From: a virus
Length of the DNA: 36,818 bases
Reading direction: 5' to 3' (one strand)
Virus record (IMG/VR): IMGVR_UViG_3300050821_003690
Span: 1 to 36,818 of that record
Within the stretch, counting starts at the first letter, position 1; every line of letters starts with the position of its first letter. The notes below the pieces were generated by a model. That model was not told the DNA's origin. It did no database searches and saw only the letters and a list, made by a program, of their open reading frames with translations. The translations under genes were made by a program, and so were the position numbers. Positions 9,065-16,985 of this stretch are shown in pieces.

Positions 9065-12000
9065 TATTTTTTTACTCCAAAGATATTCTGACGAGGCATG
9101 CGCATTGTTCCCGCATGTGCTTGACATTCCAAAACTAAACCATTTAATGAAAATCCCTGACTATATGTTGGATTATTAATATCGGAGAATGTGAATTGAA
9201 TAGCTTCACATCTCGGTTGATCAATGTTAATTTGGAATTGATAATTAGCAAATTGGTTATTACCCCATAGACCTTGTGCGCCCCAAATAGTATTACCACC
9301 CCATCTATTAGAAACAACATTAGAATTGATTAATACGCTTCCTTTAATAGAAGAGTTGTAATCATAAGCAACCTGACAACTTAAGACATGTGGTCCTTGC
9401 AAAGTTCCCAAAAGAAGACAACTATAAACTGACTGATACCCTTGCAAACCATTCATTTTGATCCAAGGAGTTTTGACACTATAAACAATTGGTTCTATTA
9501 CGTTATTAAGATGCGTATCTTGCCAAACCGTATTGGTAATATCTTGAATAGAAACTTCTCCATTCTCTCGCAGAATACAAAGTTGATCTTGCCAAACACA
9601 AGCAGAAACGGCCGGCAAATTGGTCCATGTCGTCCAGGCATTGAAAAAATAATTATAGACAAGAGCCGTTCCCTCTAAGGTTGTAAATACGACTTGATTA
9701 GACTGAGACAGTAGGATAGCTGCCGTGATAGTAAGATTATTATACTTTTCTACAGGCGCCCCAATGTAGGTAATGGACTCATCTCGACCAAGCAGATAAA
9801 TGCCCTTGGGAGATTTGAAGAGCAAACCGCCAGGACTGTTTGGCGTTTGAGTAATGAAACATAATGAGTTTTGATTGGTGCAACCAGTATCAGAAACCAA
9901 CAATTGAGCATCATTAAATTGATCGGAAGTGGCCAAAGCATTAGGGCCATCTCCAGACAAAAGAAAAATAGATGTAGGTTTGAAAATAGCTAATTGAGCA
10001 TCCAGCCTACCAATAGCAGTAATTTCATTGCCCAAATTACTATCAATACCTTCTACGAAAGTAGTATTCCAATCCAAAGAAAGAGTATTGTATTGATCTT
10101 GCTCAAATTTATTCTGTGAGAACCAGATAACTCCCGGATCTTCATTAGAGTTAATCATTAATCTATTTTGATAAGTTGATATTAAAGAACAAGAAGGTGG
10201 TCCGCTATTTCCTAATTGTGAATTGGTATAGATATTTTCATCAGAAGCTATAATAGTATCTGGATTGCTAATATCATAAAATGTCCAAGTATCCACAGTT
10301 GTATCATTTACTAACGGGTCATTATCATCAGTAATCTTATAAAAAATTGGAAGACTATCTTGAGTTCTATAGATAGAAATAATAACGCCTGTACGAGGAT
10401 TAACTTTTTCAGTTAGTCTCAACATAGGGCCAGTTAACATGGCTCCTTGTCCAGCAGCCGTGGTGGTTATTCCGTTGGCGACAGAAGGTCCAGATCGTTG
10501 AACTTGTCCTTCATTATCTGTCCATTCATAAACTACAATGTATTGGTAAAAACTGGGAGCTAATGGATTGTAATTGAGACTTGTTCCTGATATTAAAGAA
10601 ATGCTGCAGCCATAACCATCAGCATTCTCTGGAAATATATTAAAATTATCTTCAACACAGGAGATACCATCGTAAATCTTTTTAATGCCGCCCACTAAAT
10701 GTAAATTGTTATTAGATTGAACATTATTGAATTGGTTTTGATTATTATAATCAATAGAATAACCGGCTACTCCCAAATTAACCACTTGAGCATTTTGATA
10801 AGAAGTAAATGGCCCTTTGCGTTGTCCGGCAAAAATAAATGTATTTTCATTGATTGGATCACACTGAGAAAGTAGGCCATTAGTTCTATAATTACCGCCA
10901 GTTGTGGGCGAATGTTTAGCAACAGTGGAAAATCCAACTGCCACTTCTGCGAGAAATGTAGATTGTAAATTAGTGGTTCCTTGTGTGAATCCAGTGCCTT
11001 GCGTTAAACATTGAGTCAAATATGTTGATTGCAAAGATGATTGAGATAATGTATTAACATAAATTTGGTTATTATAGTTGAATGGTTTGGATGCTAAGCC
11101 AACACCTCGTTGTTGACCAATAAAAGTATAATAGCCATCGACATTAACTATAAAGTTATTAATGCAATTATTGTTGATATTTTCAGCTCCTGATTGGGCC
11201 ACCTCTGCAGTTAAATTAAGCGAACCTTTATCAAGACCTTCTATTAAAGACAAGTTAATACTAACCATTGACCCAAAAACCCCAATAGCTATCGGACCCA
11301 TTATTGTAGTTAAACTATGAAATCTAAAATCATAAGTACAGGTCATAACATAGGTATTGATACCATCACAATAAACAATCCAGATTTGATCTAAACTATC
11401 TACACATATCCCTACTACTTGAATAGTAGTGCTATCTACTATAGGAAATGGTTCATTAATAGAAGTTCTTAATCCAGTTATAGATGCATAAGCGACTAAT
11501 GGCGACCCATTAAAAATACAAGCATCATATGGTATTGTAGCTTCATTTGCAATAGTGGAAAGCCCATCCTGTATTAAAATATCAAAAGGTGATATTGTAT
11601 TACAAGCTGAAACTGGAATGGTATTCATAATTAAAGCTTCAGAAGATGCACAATAGATAATATAGAAATTGTTCATACCATCGTTAAGAACTTTAGGTCT
11701 AAAAGCATTTGAATAAACTAATGTATCTGATACAATTATGGTGCCAGTTTGATTATTTATAACCTGATATCTAACACCTGCCGCAGAAGCTGGTTGTACT
11801 CGATTATCTTCCCAAGCATAGACAGAAATAGAATTAAGGCTTGAACAATCTGGCCCCGATTGAGTTGCTACTTTTGTATTAAGAACTCTAACCTGATCAT
11901 TAATGGTGGCAATGGCCGTCCCTCTATTAATCCAAAGATCAGACTCTTGCTGATATGAATAGAGATTAGTTCCATCTAATAATAGCAATTCATTATTAAA

Positions 12001-12216
12001 AGTGGTTAGACATGCGCCTTCAGAAATATTACCACCACCCTGAATGTTGGTAGAAACACATGTAAAACCTGTGCGTTTATCTATCTGACCAATTTGATTA
12101 TAGACACAATTCTCTGCTTCTTGCAAATTAGGCTGATCCAAAGTAAACTCTTGAGCCTTGGAGTTTAAGCCTCCCGAAAAAGCAATTGGTATGGGTATAG
12201 TTCCTGGTAAACTCAT
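9064..12216 (-). CDS. P22 gp10-like tail hub / DNA stabilisation protein
   Basis: 1050 residues. I chose ATG at 12216 (MSLPGTIPIPIAFSGGLNSK) because it overlaps the preceding stop as TAATG and the first residues match the usual gp10-like opening. That opening has a GGLN/D motif, then a line about leaving out or labelling 'ENCVYNQ', then KRTGF. Frames starting further upstream lie inside the needle gene. The rest is beta-rich with repeated short strands, as expected for the propeller-like nozzle ring of short-tailed phages. In that family the protein closes the portal channel below the gp4 adaptor and holds the packaged DNA. The protein is strikingly rich in Asn, which fits the phage carrying its own tRNA-Asn nearby. 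Confidence 0.78.
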   Translation of the reverse strand: MSLPGTIPIPIAFSGGLNSKAQEFTLDQPNLQEAENCVYNQIGQIDKRTGFTCVSTNIQGGGNISEGACLTTFNNELLLLDGTNLYSYQQESDLWINRGTAIATINDQVRVLNTKVATQSGPDCSSLNSISVYAWEDNRVQPASAAGVRYQVINNQTGTIIVSDTLVYSNAFRPKVLNDGMNNFYIIYCASSEALIMNTIPVSACNTISPFDILIQDGLSTIANEATIPYDACIFNGSPLVAYASITGLRTSINEPFPIVDSTTIQVVGICVDSLDQIWIVYCDGINTYVMTCTYDFRFHSLTTIMGPIAIGVFGSMVSINLSLIEGLDKGSLNLTAEVAQSGAENINNNCINNFIVNVDGYYTFIGQQRGVGLASKPFNYNNQIYVNTLSQSSLQSTYLTQCLTQGTGFTQGTTNLQSTFLAEVAVGFSTVAKHSPTTGGNYRTNGLLSQCDPINENTFIFAGQRKGPFTSYQNAQVVNLGVAGYSIDYNNQNQFNNVQSNNNLHLVGGIKKIYDGISCVEDNFNIFPENADGYGCSISLISGTSLNYNPLAPSFYQYIVVYEWTDNEGQVQRSGPSVANGITTTAAGQGAMLTGPMLRLTEKVNPRTGVIISIYRTQDSLPIFYKITDDNDPLVNDTTVDTWTFYDISNPDTIIASDENIYTNSQLGNSGPPSCSLISTYQNRLMINSNEDPGVIWFSQNKFEQDQYNTLSLDWNTTFVEGIDSNLGNEITAIGRLDAQLAIFKPTSIFLLSGDGPNALATSDQFNDAQLLVSDTGCTNQNSLCFITQTPNSPGGLLFKSPKGIYLLGRDESITYIGAPVEKYNNLTITAAILLSQSNQVVFTTLEGTALVYNYFFNAWTTWTNLPAVSACVWQDQLCILRENGEVSIQDITNTVWQDTHLNNVIEPIVYSVKTPWIKMNGLQGYQSVYSCLLLGTLQGPHVLSCQVAYDYNSSIKGSVLINSNVVSNRWGGNTIWGAQGLWGNNQFANYQFQINIDQPRCEAIQFTFSDINNPTYSQGFSLNGLVLECQAHAGTMRMPRQNIFGVKK

Positions 12217-13904
12217 TATGGCGTCAAGTTCGTAAGAGAGTAAGGATACCAAGTAGTTCCAATAAAAATCCAAGCTAATGAAACGATATAGCCTGCTGGA
12301 ATAACAGATCCCGCTGTATTAATTGTTAAAGTTGTTAATAGTCCCCCAGATGCATAATTGTAAAGGTTAGCATTCACTGGATTAATAGTTACGCTCCATG
12401 TGCTATTTTCACTTAAATTGTATCCGGCATTTCCTAAGATATTAATGATGATAACCCTCCCATTTACAAGTGCGGAATTATTATTTGGCAAATTGACCGT
12501 TATAGCTGTACCCGAACTACACATACATTGAACATAATAATCTCTGGTCAACCCATTATCACACGTATATGGTGTAACAGTTCCTGCTGGAATTATTACA
12601 GGATGATAACTAACTGCACCTAAAGTAGAATATCCTTCATTATTAATTGTTGCTGATGGTTGAATGGTTAAAACAGATCCACTTGGAACAATATTTACAC
12701 CAACCATATTTAATGTTCCATTAGAAGTAATAGTACTACTGGAATCAGTAGTTATAGATGAACTATTAAGGACTGATATAAGGCCTCCATGATTAACATT
12801 CATTGTTCCCAATAAAGTAGTACCAGTACCAGTGATATTAGTTAATCCTTGTAAATTGAGTGCCCCATTGATTGTGAAATGCCCTGTATTATCTGTAGTA
12901 CCATTCAAACTCCCGTTTAGAAATATTGAAGTGCCAAGATCCATTGTTAATGATGTTCCAGTTTCAAAGTGTTCGATAGCCGCACTTTTCCACAATAATT
13001 CCTGCGCTCCAGACATATTAATTGTACCATTAACAAAATCAGTAGTACTACCAACTATATTAAAATTACCACCATCAACAAATAATGTACTGGTATTATC
13101 AAGACTCAATTCACAACCATTTGTAAGACTAATGGTGCTATTATTATTAACAACTAATTGACTCTGATTATAGAGAGATAAAACTTCTGTATTATAAACA
13201 CTTTGTGCAAACGTAAACCATTTAGAAGAACCATCTGTATAAAGAGCAACATATCCTGCAGCTGCCGGAAGAACAAATGCTGTTAATCCAGAATCTCCAA
13301 AAACGTTTCCTGAACCAGGAGCTACTTGAATAGTGATTGTATTAACATTGGAAAAATTAATCATCCTAAATAAATAGATTCTTCCAATAGCGTTGGGTGT
13401 AATGAAAGCGGCAACTGGAAGAACAATAGTTATAGGCCCACCTGTAGTATCAATATCCAAACAATTATAAGTATCTGTTGGGAGAATAGTTGCGTTAGAA
13501 GTAATGGGCCCACGAATAGACCAATTAGTAGCCGGACCATTGGTTGAAGGCGCCAAAGTATTTCCAGCTGTAATTTGAATAGCAATGCCATCAGCATTAT
13601 TGTAGTATAGATTTCCATTAGATGCATAGACATTATTTACATCTTGCGATCCCACTAAAGTAGATGTGTTATTGACAAACTGAACAGAACGAACATTGCT
13701 CAGATTATAGCCATCCAATGATAAATCGCCACCAACGATCTGTCCAGAGATATTGATTAGTCGGCCGCCATATTGAGAACCATCATGATCATGCGCATCA
13801 ATGATAACAAGATCTGCATTAATCTCGGACGCATAAGCTGGACCCGATTGATTAAGATTAGGAACAGTTAGATCCATATAGGTTGTATTAGTTGTGTTTG
13901 GCAT
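12216..13904 (-). CDS. Tail needle / fibre-type protein with beta-helical shaft
   Basis: 562 residues, ATG at 13904 with AAGGAAC seven bases upstream. The N-terminal 45 residues (MDLTVPNLNQSGPAYASEIN, then IDAHDHDG) form a motif that I recognise from virion-anchoring ends of phage fibres and needles. Residues about 55-90 include a GGDLSL turn like the repeats in the seam-spanning fibre. The middle, about residues 240-420, is a series of short Ser/Thr/Asn/Gly strands typical of a beta-helix or triple-stranded shaft. The C-terminus is a separate beta domain. It lies just upstream of the hub gene, where P22 has genes for tail completion. It may be the needle, a spike or a fibre. The sequence alone does not decide. 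Confidence 0.7.
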   Translation of the reverse strand: MPNTTNTTYMDLTVPNLNQSGPAYASEINADLVIIDAHDHDGSQYGGRLINISGQIVGGDLSLDGYNLSNVRSVQFVNNTSTLVGSQDVNNVYASNGNLYYNNADGIAIQITAGNTLAPSTNGPATNWSIRGPITSNATILPTDTYNCLDIDTTGGPITIVLPVAAFITPNAIGRIYLFRMINFSNVNTITIQVAPGSGNVFGDSGLTAFVLPAAAGYVALYTDGSSKWFTFAQSVYNTEVLSLYNQSQLVVNNNSTISLTNGCELSLDNTSTLFVDGGNFNIVGSTTDFVNGTINMSGAQELLWKSAAIEHFETGTSLTMDLGTSIFLNGSLNGTTDNTGHFTINGALNLQGLTNITGTGTTLLGTMNVNHGGLISVLNSSSITTDSSSTITSNGTLNMVGVNIVPSGSVLTIQPSATINNEGYSTLGAVSYHPVIIPAGTVTPYTCDNGLTRDYYVQCMCSSGTAITVNLPNNNSALVNGRVIIINILGNAGYNLSENSTWSVTINPVNANLYNYASGGLLTTLTINTAGSVIPAGYIVSLAWIFIGTTWYPYSLTNLTP

Positions 13905-13933
13905 TGTTCCTTATATGTTATTTTATTATTAGA

Positions 13934-14009
13934 TGGCTCTGCCCCTACGATTCGAACGTAGATGTCTTTGGTTAACAGCCAAATCTATTGCCAGTTATAG
14001 TAGAGCAGA
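13934..14009 (-). tRNA. tRNA-Asn (anticodon GTT), CCA encoded
   Basis: A full 76-nt cloverleaf folds on the minus strand. The acceptor stem TCTGCTC pairs with GGGCAGA (one G-T wobble), followed by discriminator G and an encoded CCA. The D stem is CTAT/ATAG with a GG-containing loop. The anticodon stem is TTTGG/CCAAA with loop CTGTTAA, giving anticodon GTT. The T stem is CTACG/CGTAG with loop TTCGAAT. It lies between the 120-residue tail gene (4 bp away) and the needle gene, inside the late operon, so it must be cut out of the late mRNA by host RNases. Confidence 0.95.
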
Positions 14010-14013
14010 ATAT

Positions 14014-14376
14014 TTAGAAAACGAGAACGTCTACAATAACAGCTGCCGAACTATTTAGCACTAAATATGTAGATGTATTATATGTGGTTGAGTCTTGTTC
14101 ATCATAGACTAATGGTGCAATGCCTCTTTGTCTTACCAAACTCCATCCTGATAAAGTTCTTCCCAAAGTATGCGGAATGACATTAATTCCAGCAGAAAGT
14201 TGAATGTTGGTAAGAACTATACTATCCAACTGAGTTTTCTTTAATAGAGATGAGAAAATTTGTTGTAGGTTAGTGATAAGTGAGTTGTAAGCACGAATAA
14301 CAGCCAAGACAGTTGTGTTGGTGTTTTCTGATAATTTAGTTGTCGTCGTAAATTGCGGTAAGCTCAAACTCCCCAA
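14014..14376 (-). CDS. Small tail/head-fibre-type structural protein, TTG start
   Basis: About 120 residues. The C-terminal half (HTLGRTLSGWSLVRQRG, then VYDEQDS and a closing VIVDVLVF) is a small beta domain that I know from short phage structural proteins near adaptor genes. The N-terminal half is a helix with heptads. The only early start in frame is TTG at 14376 (or TTG at 14367), inside the last codons of the GIY-YIG gene, with AAGAGGG just before. The start may have been altered by insertion of the endonuclease. No ATG is available before the conserved part. Confidence 0.7.
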   Translation of the reverse strand: MGSLSLPQFTTTTKLSENTNTTVLAVIRAYNSLITNLQQIFSSLLKKTQLDSIVLTNIQLSAGINVIPHTLGRTLSGWSLVRQRGIAPLVYDEQDSTTYNTSTYLVLNSSAAVIVDVLVF

Positions 14377-14678
14377 CCCTCTTTAGGTAGGTTAATCCCA
14401 CCTCTAACTAAATTATATCCAAACAATCGATTTCTACTATTGAAATATTCGATAAAAACACTTTCCATTTTATCTGCAATTTCTTGGTTATAACAAATGC
14501 CGATTACTTCATATGAAAACTTATCAATTCCATATTTCTTAATTGCATTATAAAGATAAGGGCAACTTTCATATCCTTCACCATTATTAAATCGCTCTTC
14601 CAATGTCTTCCAAGTCTGCCCTACATAAACTTTTTGATTGATTCTGTTTGTCAACTTATAGATTGTACATTGTGTCAT
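14364..14678 (-). CDS. GIY-YIG homing-type endonuclease, short
   Basis: 104 residues from ATG at 14678. The GIY-YIG core is present: IYKLTNRINQKVYVGQT at residues 5-21 carries the two tyrosine strands, an Arg follows at about residue 29 (LEERF), a Glu lies in the helix (MESVFIEYF), and GYNLVRGG closes the domain. There is almost nothing after the catalytic domain, so target-site DNA binding is minimal or lost. The 3' end overlaps the start of the 120-residue tail gene by 13 bases. It is probably a mobile gene that cuts related phages lacking it. Confidence 0.85.
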   Translation of the reverse strand: MTQCTIYKLTNRINQKVYVGQTWKTLEERFNNGEGYESCPYLYNAIKKYGIDKFSYEVIGICYNQEIADKMESVFIEYFNSRNRLFGYNLVRGGINLPKEGWGV

Positions 14679-14690
14679 ACATTATTTAAC

Positions 14691-15410
14691 TTACTTATTT
14701 ATCCTTTTAGTTTTAAGTGTTTCGCTTATCTTTCTTTTTGTTTCTTCTGATTTTGGTTTGCCATACTGCGGATGATTTTTAGGATCGCTATATAATTCTA
14801 TTAGTTTCTGTCTTTGTTCTTCTGGTAATTTTCTTCCCTTTTTGAATGAACCGGAATTTGGTTTCATTTCTATTTTAGACAAGCTTTCTCTAATTTTTTG
14901 TCTAACTTCTTCGGGCCTTGTCATTCCCTTATTTGGCCCAATATACCCAACCTTATACTGCGTGGGTTCTAAACGCTCCAATATGAATTCTTTCTTTTCA
15001 TCAGAATAGTCTAACCATCTTTGAGTATTTTTGACACTCATTAGTTGTTTGAACTCTTCTGTTTTAGGAGCGTTAAAACCTCCTTCGGTGCAATTATATC
15101 CTTTGCCATTCCAAATAAGACTATCATATTGCTTGATTAGTTCTTGTTCCATTAGATTGGCATCATCTTGACACAGGCCCCTTTGTCCATGTTGGCAGGT
15201 GCAAGGTAATATGCAAGATGCTATAACTGTAAACTCGAAATTATGGTTGCCGTGCTTTTTGATTGCACAAGCAATTTTAGATTTAGGTTTATCTTCTGCG
15301 GCATCATTTCTGTGCCCATACCATCTGTGTCGCGGATCAACCGTTTGTCCAATGTAGTTTTTCTGATTGACCATGTTTGTTATTTTGTAAAGATAGTGTC
15401 GTTTTGTCAT
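14691..15410 (-). CDS. GIY-YIG homing endonuclease with NUMOD-type C-terminal motifs
   Basis: 239 residues. I chose ATG at 15410 because a near-ideal GGAGG lies seven bases upstream, and an earlier start at 15437 has no such site. The catalytic domain occupies residues 1-100: LYKITNMVNQKNYIGQT, an Arg-containing HRWYGHR, a Cys-rich loop (CILPCTCQHGQRGLC) and a Glu helix (LMEQELIKQY), closing at GYNCTEGG. The second half holds repeated basic helical motifs, RQKIRESLSK and KRKISETLKTK, like the NUMOD3 DNA-binding modules of homing enzymes. The loop cysteines could bind zinc. It sits directly in front of the second, shorter GIY-YIG gene, between two virion genes. Confidence 0.9.
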   Translation of the reverse strand: MTKRHYLYKITNMVNQKNYIGQTVDPRHRWYGHRNDAAEDKPKSKIACAIKKHGNHNFEFTVIASCILPCTCQHGQRGLCQDDANLMEQELIKQYDSLIWNGKGYNCTEGGFNAPKTEEFKQLMSVKNTQRWLDYSDEKKEFILERLEPTQYKVGYIGPNKGMTRPEEVRQKIRESLSKIEMKPNSGSFKKGRKLPEEQRQKLIELYSDPKNHPQYGKPKSEETKRKISETLKTKRINK

Positions 15411-15467
15411 GAATGACCTCCGCACACTATATATCACGATATTGCTTGTTTTAGGCTATTGGAGGAA

Positions 15468-16172
15468 TTAAATGCCATAACTTCCGCCCCAACCCAAAAG
15501 CGAGTAGTCGGAAATATTTCTTATGTTTACAATACACTTTGGTCCCGAAGACATTCTATTCTTGCAAGCATTACGCACAATATCTTCATAATAGCGCATC
15601 TCTTCTGCGAAACCCTGAGAAGATAGATTAAGTTTATTATAGACTTTCACGCCAGTTGATGCCACTGCATATTCAACAAAACCTTCCGTATCCATTGCGA
15701 TTGGAAGCAAATCAGTTGGCAGACATAACTCTTGAAATTTTGGAGTGTACCAGACTTGATATTGACCAGATGAAATATTCTCCGGTTCAACCACAATCTT
15801 GTTACCCATGACTCTAACTTTACGAGCAGCTTGGTTGCCATAAGGAGCGAACATATTTCCAATTGGATTCTGGAATCGATTTCTCTCTTGTAAACCATAA
15901 ATATAAATAGTAACCCAAGCTCCAGGCGCACCAAAGTCCACAGCCCTCAACTTGAGAAAGTCAGCAGGAAGTGGAATAACATTGTTACCACCAATAGTGG
16001 ACAAATATTTTGTTAATCGATAATCTTCATAGGCCGTCACTAAAATACTATCTAAAGTGGCCAATGAATTATTTAGGAGCCTTTGCAAAAATTGATCAGA
16101 AACAACATTATTCTGTTCGATACCAATTCTTTCCCTTGCATACTCTTGAAGTTGCAGAAAAGACATTGACAT
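15468..16172 (-). CDS. Head-tail adaptor, P22 gp4-like
   Basis: 234 residues, ATG at 16172 with GGAGA upstream. The N-terminus is helical (FLQLQEYARERIGIEQNN, then two helices). Then come a PLPADFLKLRAVD strand and a beta region ending in KIVVEPENISSGQYQVWYTP. This pattern of N-terminal helices, a 'LPADFL' strand and a 'Y.vwY.p' strand is what I know from adaptor proteins that attach under the portal ring of short-tailed phages. The order capsid, decoration, adaptor, then hub supports it. The role is inferred from pattern and position. Confidence 0.72.
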   Translation of the reverse strand: MSMSFLQLQEYARERIGIEQNNVVSDQFLQRLLNNSLATLDSILVTAYEDYRLTKYLSTIGGNNVIPLPADFLKLRAVDFGAPGAWVTIYIYGLQERNRFQNPIGNMFAPYGNQAARKVRVMGNKIVVEPENISSGQYQVWYTPKFQELCLPTDLLPIAMDTEGFVEYAVASTGVKVYNKLNLSSQGFAEEMRYYEDIVRNACKNRMSSGPKCIVNIRNISDYSLLGWGGSYGI

Positions 16173-16174
16173 TA

Positions 16175-16483
16175 TTATTTCTCCATCATGTCTTCTGAGT
16201 CTTGTTCCTTATCTTCACTTTGGATTCTATCTACTAACTCTTGAAGCAAAGAAGCTAAAGCAGAAGCGTCCTTAGACTCCATAGCATCTATCATATCAGA
16301 CGCAATTCCCATCATAGGAGAATCGCCTTCCTTTTCCGGAGATTCATCCATCTCATCCCCAGAGCCCATATGTTCGCCTTTATTAGAAGCGTTCTCTGGT
16401 TCTCCCATTTCAATCGAGCCAAGAATACCCTTACTCTTCATATCCTTAGCCAAATCCATTGCTTTTCTAACTGGTAGTGCCAT
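16175..16483 (-). CDS. Small acidic Met/Glu-rich late protein
   Basis: 102 residues, ATG at 16483 behind ATAAGGATTAATAA. The N-terminus has a basic helix (RKAMDLAKDMKSKG). The middle is very acidic and disordered, and the C-terminus is an amphipathic helix (LASLLQELVDRIQSED). The gene lies between the decoration-like protein and the adaptor. Many phages carry such a short acidic gene here, possibly an assembly helper. I do not recognise a family. Confidence 0.7.
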   Translation of the reverse strand: MALPVRKAMDLAKDMKSKGILGSIEMGEPENASNKGEHMGSGDEMDESPEKEGDSPMMGIASDMIDAMESKDASALASLLQELVDRIQSEDKEQDSEDMMEK

Positions 16484-16551
16484 TTATTAATCCTTATGTC
16501 TATTGTTTCTTTATATAGATGGATGAGATAAACTTTCGCTTACCTCACCCA

Positions 16552-16572
16552 TTGAAAACCCCATGTTTTCAA
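16552..16572 (-). terminator. Perfect 8-bp stem-loop after the decoration gene
   Basis: TTGAAAAC (16552-16559) and GTTTTCAA (16565-16572) form a perfect hairpin with a 5-base loop, immediately after the stop of the 131-residue gene. A second, imperfect inverted repeat (TGAG.TAA / TTA.CTCA) follows further along. No T-run is present. It may lower read-through from the capsid genes into the tail genes, or protect the mRNA 3' end. Confidence 0.45.
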
Positions 16573-16575
16573 GTC

Positions 16576-16971
16576 TTAGAATGAACACCATCCATATTCA
16601 ACATGTATTAGAAACGCACATCCTGATACCTCTGGAAGATCACTTGGAGTACCAGCTGAGTTGAAAACCCAGTTAATAACTAAGTGGCCATTAGAATCTA
16701 ATGTGTTTGGTAATAGTTGTGTTGAAAGATAATGACCTGACGGCAACATCGTCTTAACGTCAATATCAGTTACCTTAAATGCTACATCTTTCATAGTGAC
16801 TGACCAAACGCCTGTCGCAGAACGAACAGGATTAGAATGGAAAGCCGTGTAGCTGGATAATGTGCTTGTTACAGTATAACCATCAACAGAGCTGACAGAG
16901 ATTATCTCTCCATCTGCCACTACTTGTGGCTTAGCTTGATATTGTGGCTGAAATGCAGTAAAATCGGGCAT
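16576..16971 (-). CDS. Capsid decoration-like protein
   Basis: 131 residues, ATG at 16971 with AAGGAG upstream. It is beta-rich (repeated Thr/Ser/Val strands), with no membrane segment, and sits 14 bp downstream of the capsid gene. Small beta proteins in this position often stabilise or decorate the capsid lattice. The composition and place are the only evidence, and I see no diagnostic motif. The C-terminus ends in Trp-Cys-Ser-Phe. Confidence 0.55.
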   Translation of the reverse strand: MPDFTAFQPQYQAKPQVVADGEIISVSSVDGYTVTSTLSSYTAFHSNPVRSATGVWSVTMKDVAFKVTDIDVKTMLPSGHYLSTQLLPNTLDSNGHLVINWVFNSAGTPSDLPEVSGCAFLIHVEYGWCSF

Positions 16972-16985
16972 ATTATTTCTCCTTC

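Noticed and set aside
13934-14009. tRNA gene as a phage attachment site
   Set aside because: No integrase exists in the closed genome, and the tRNA is a full internal gene in the late operon.
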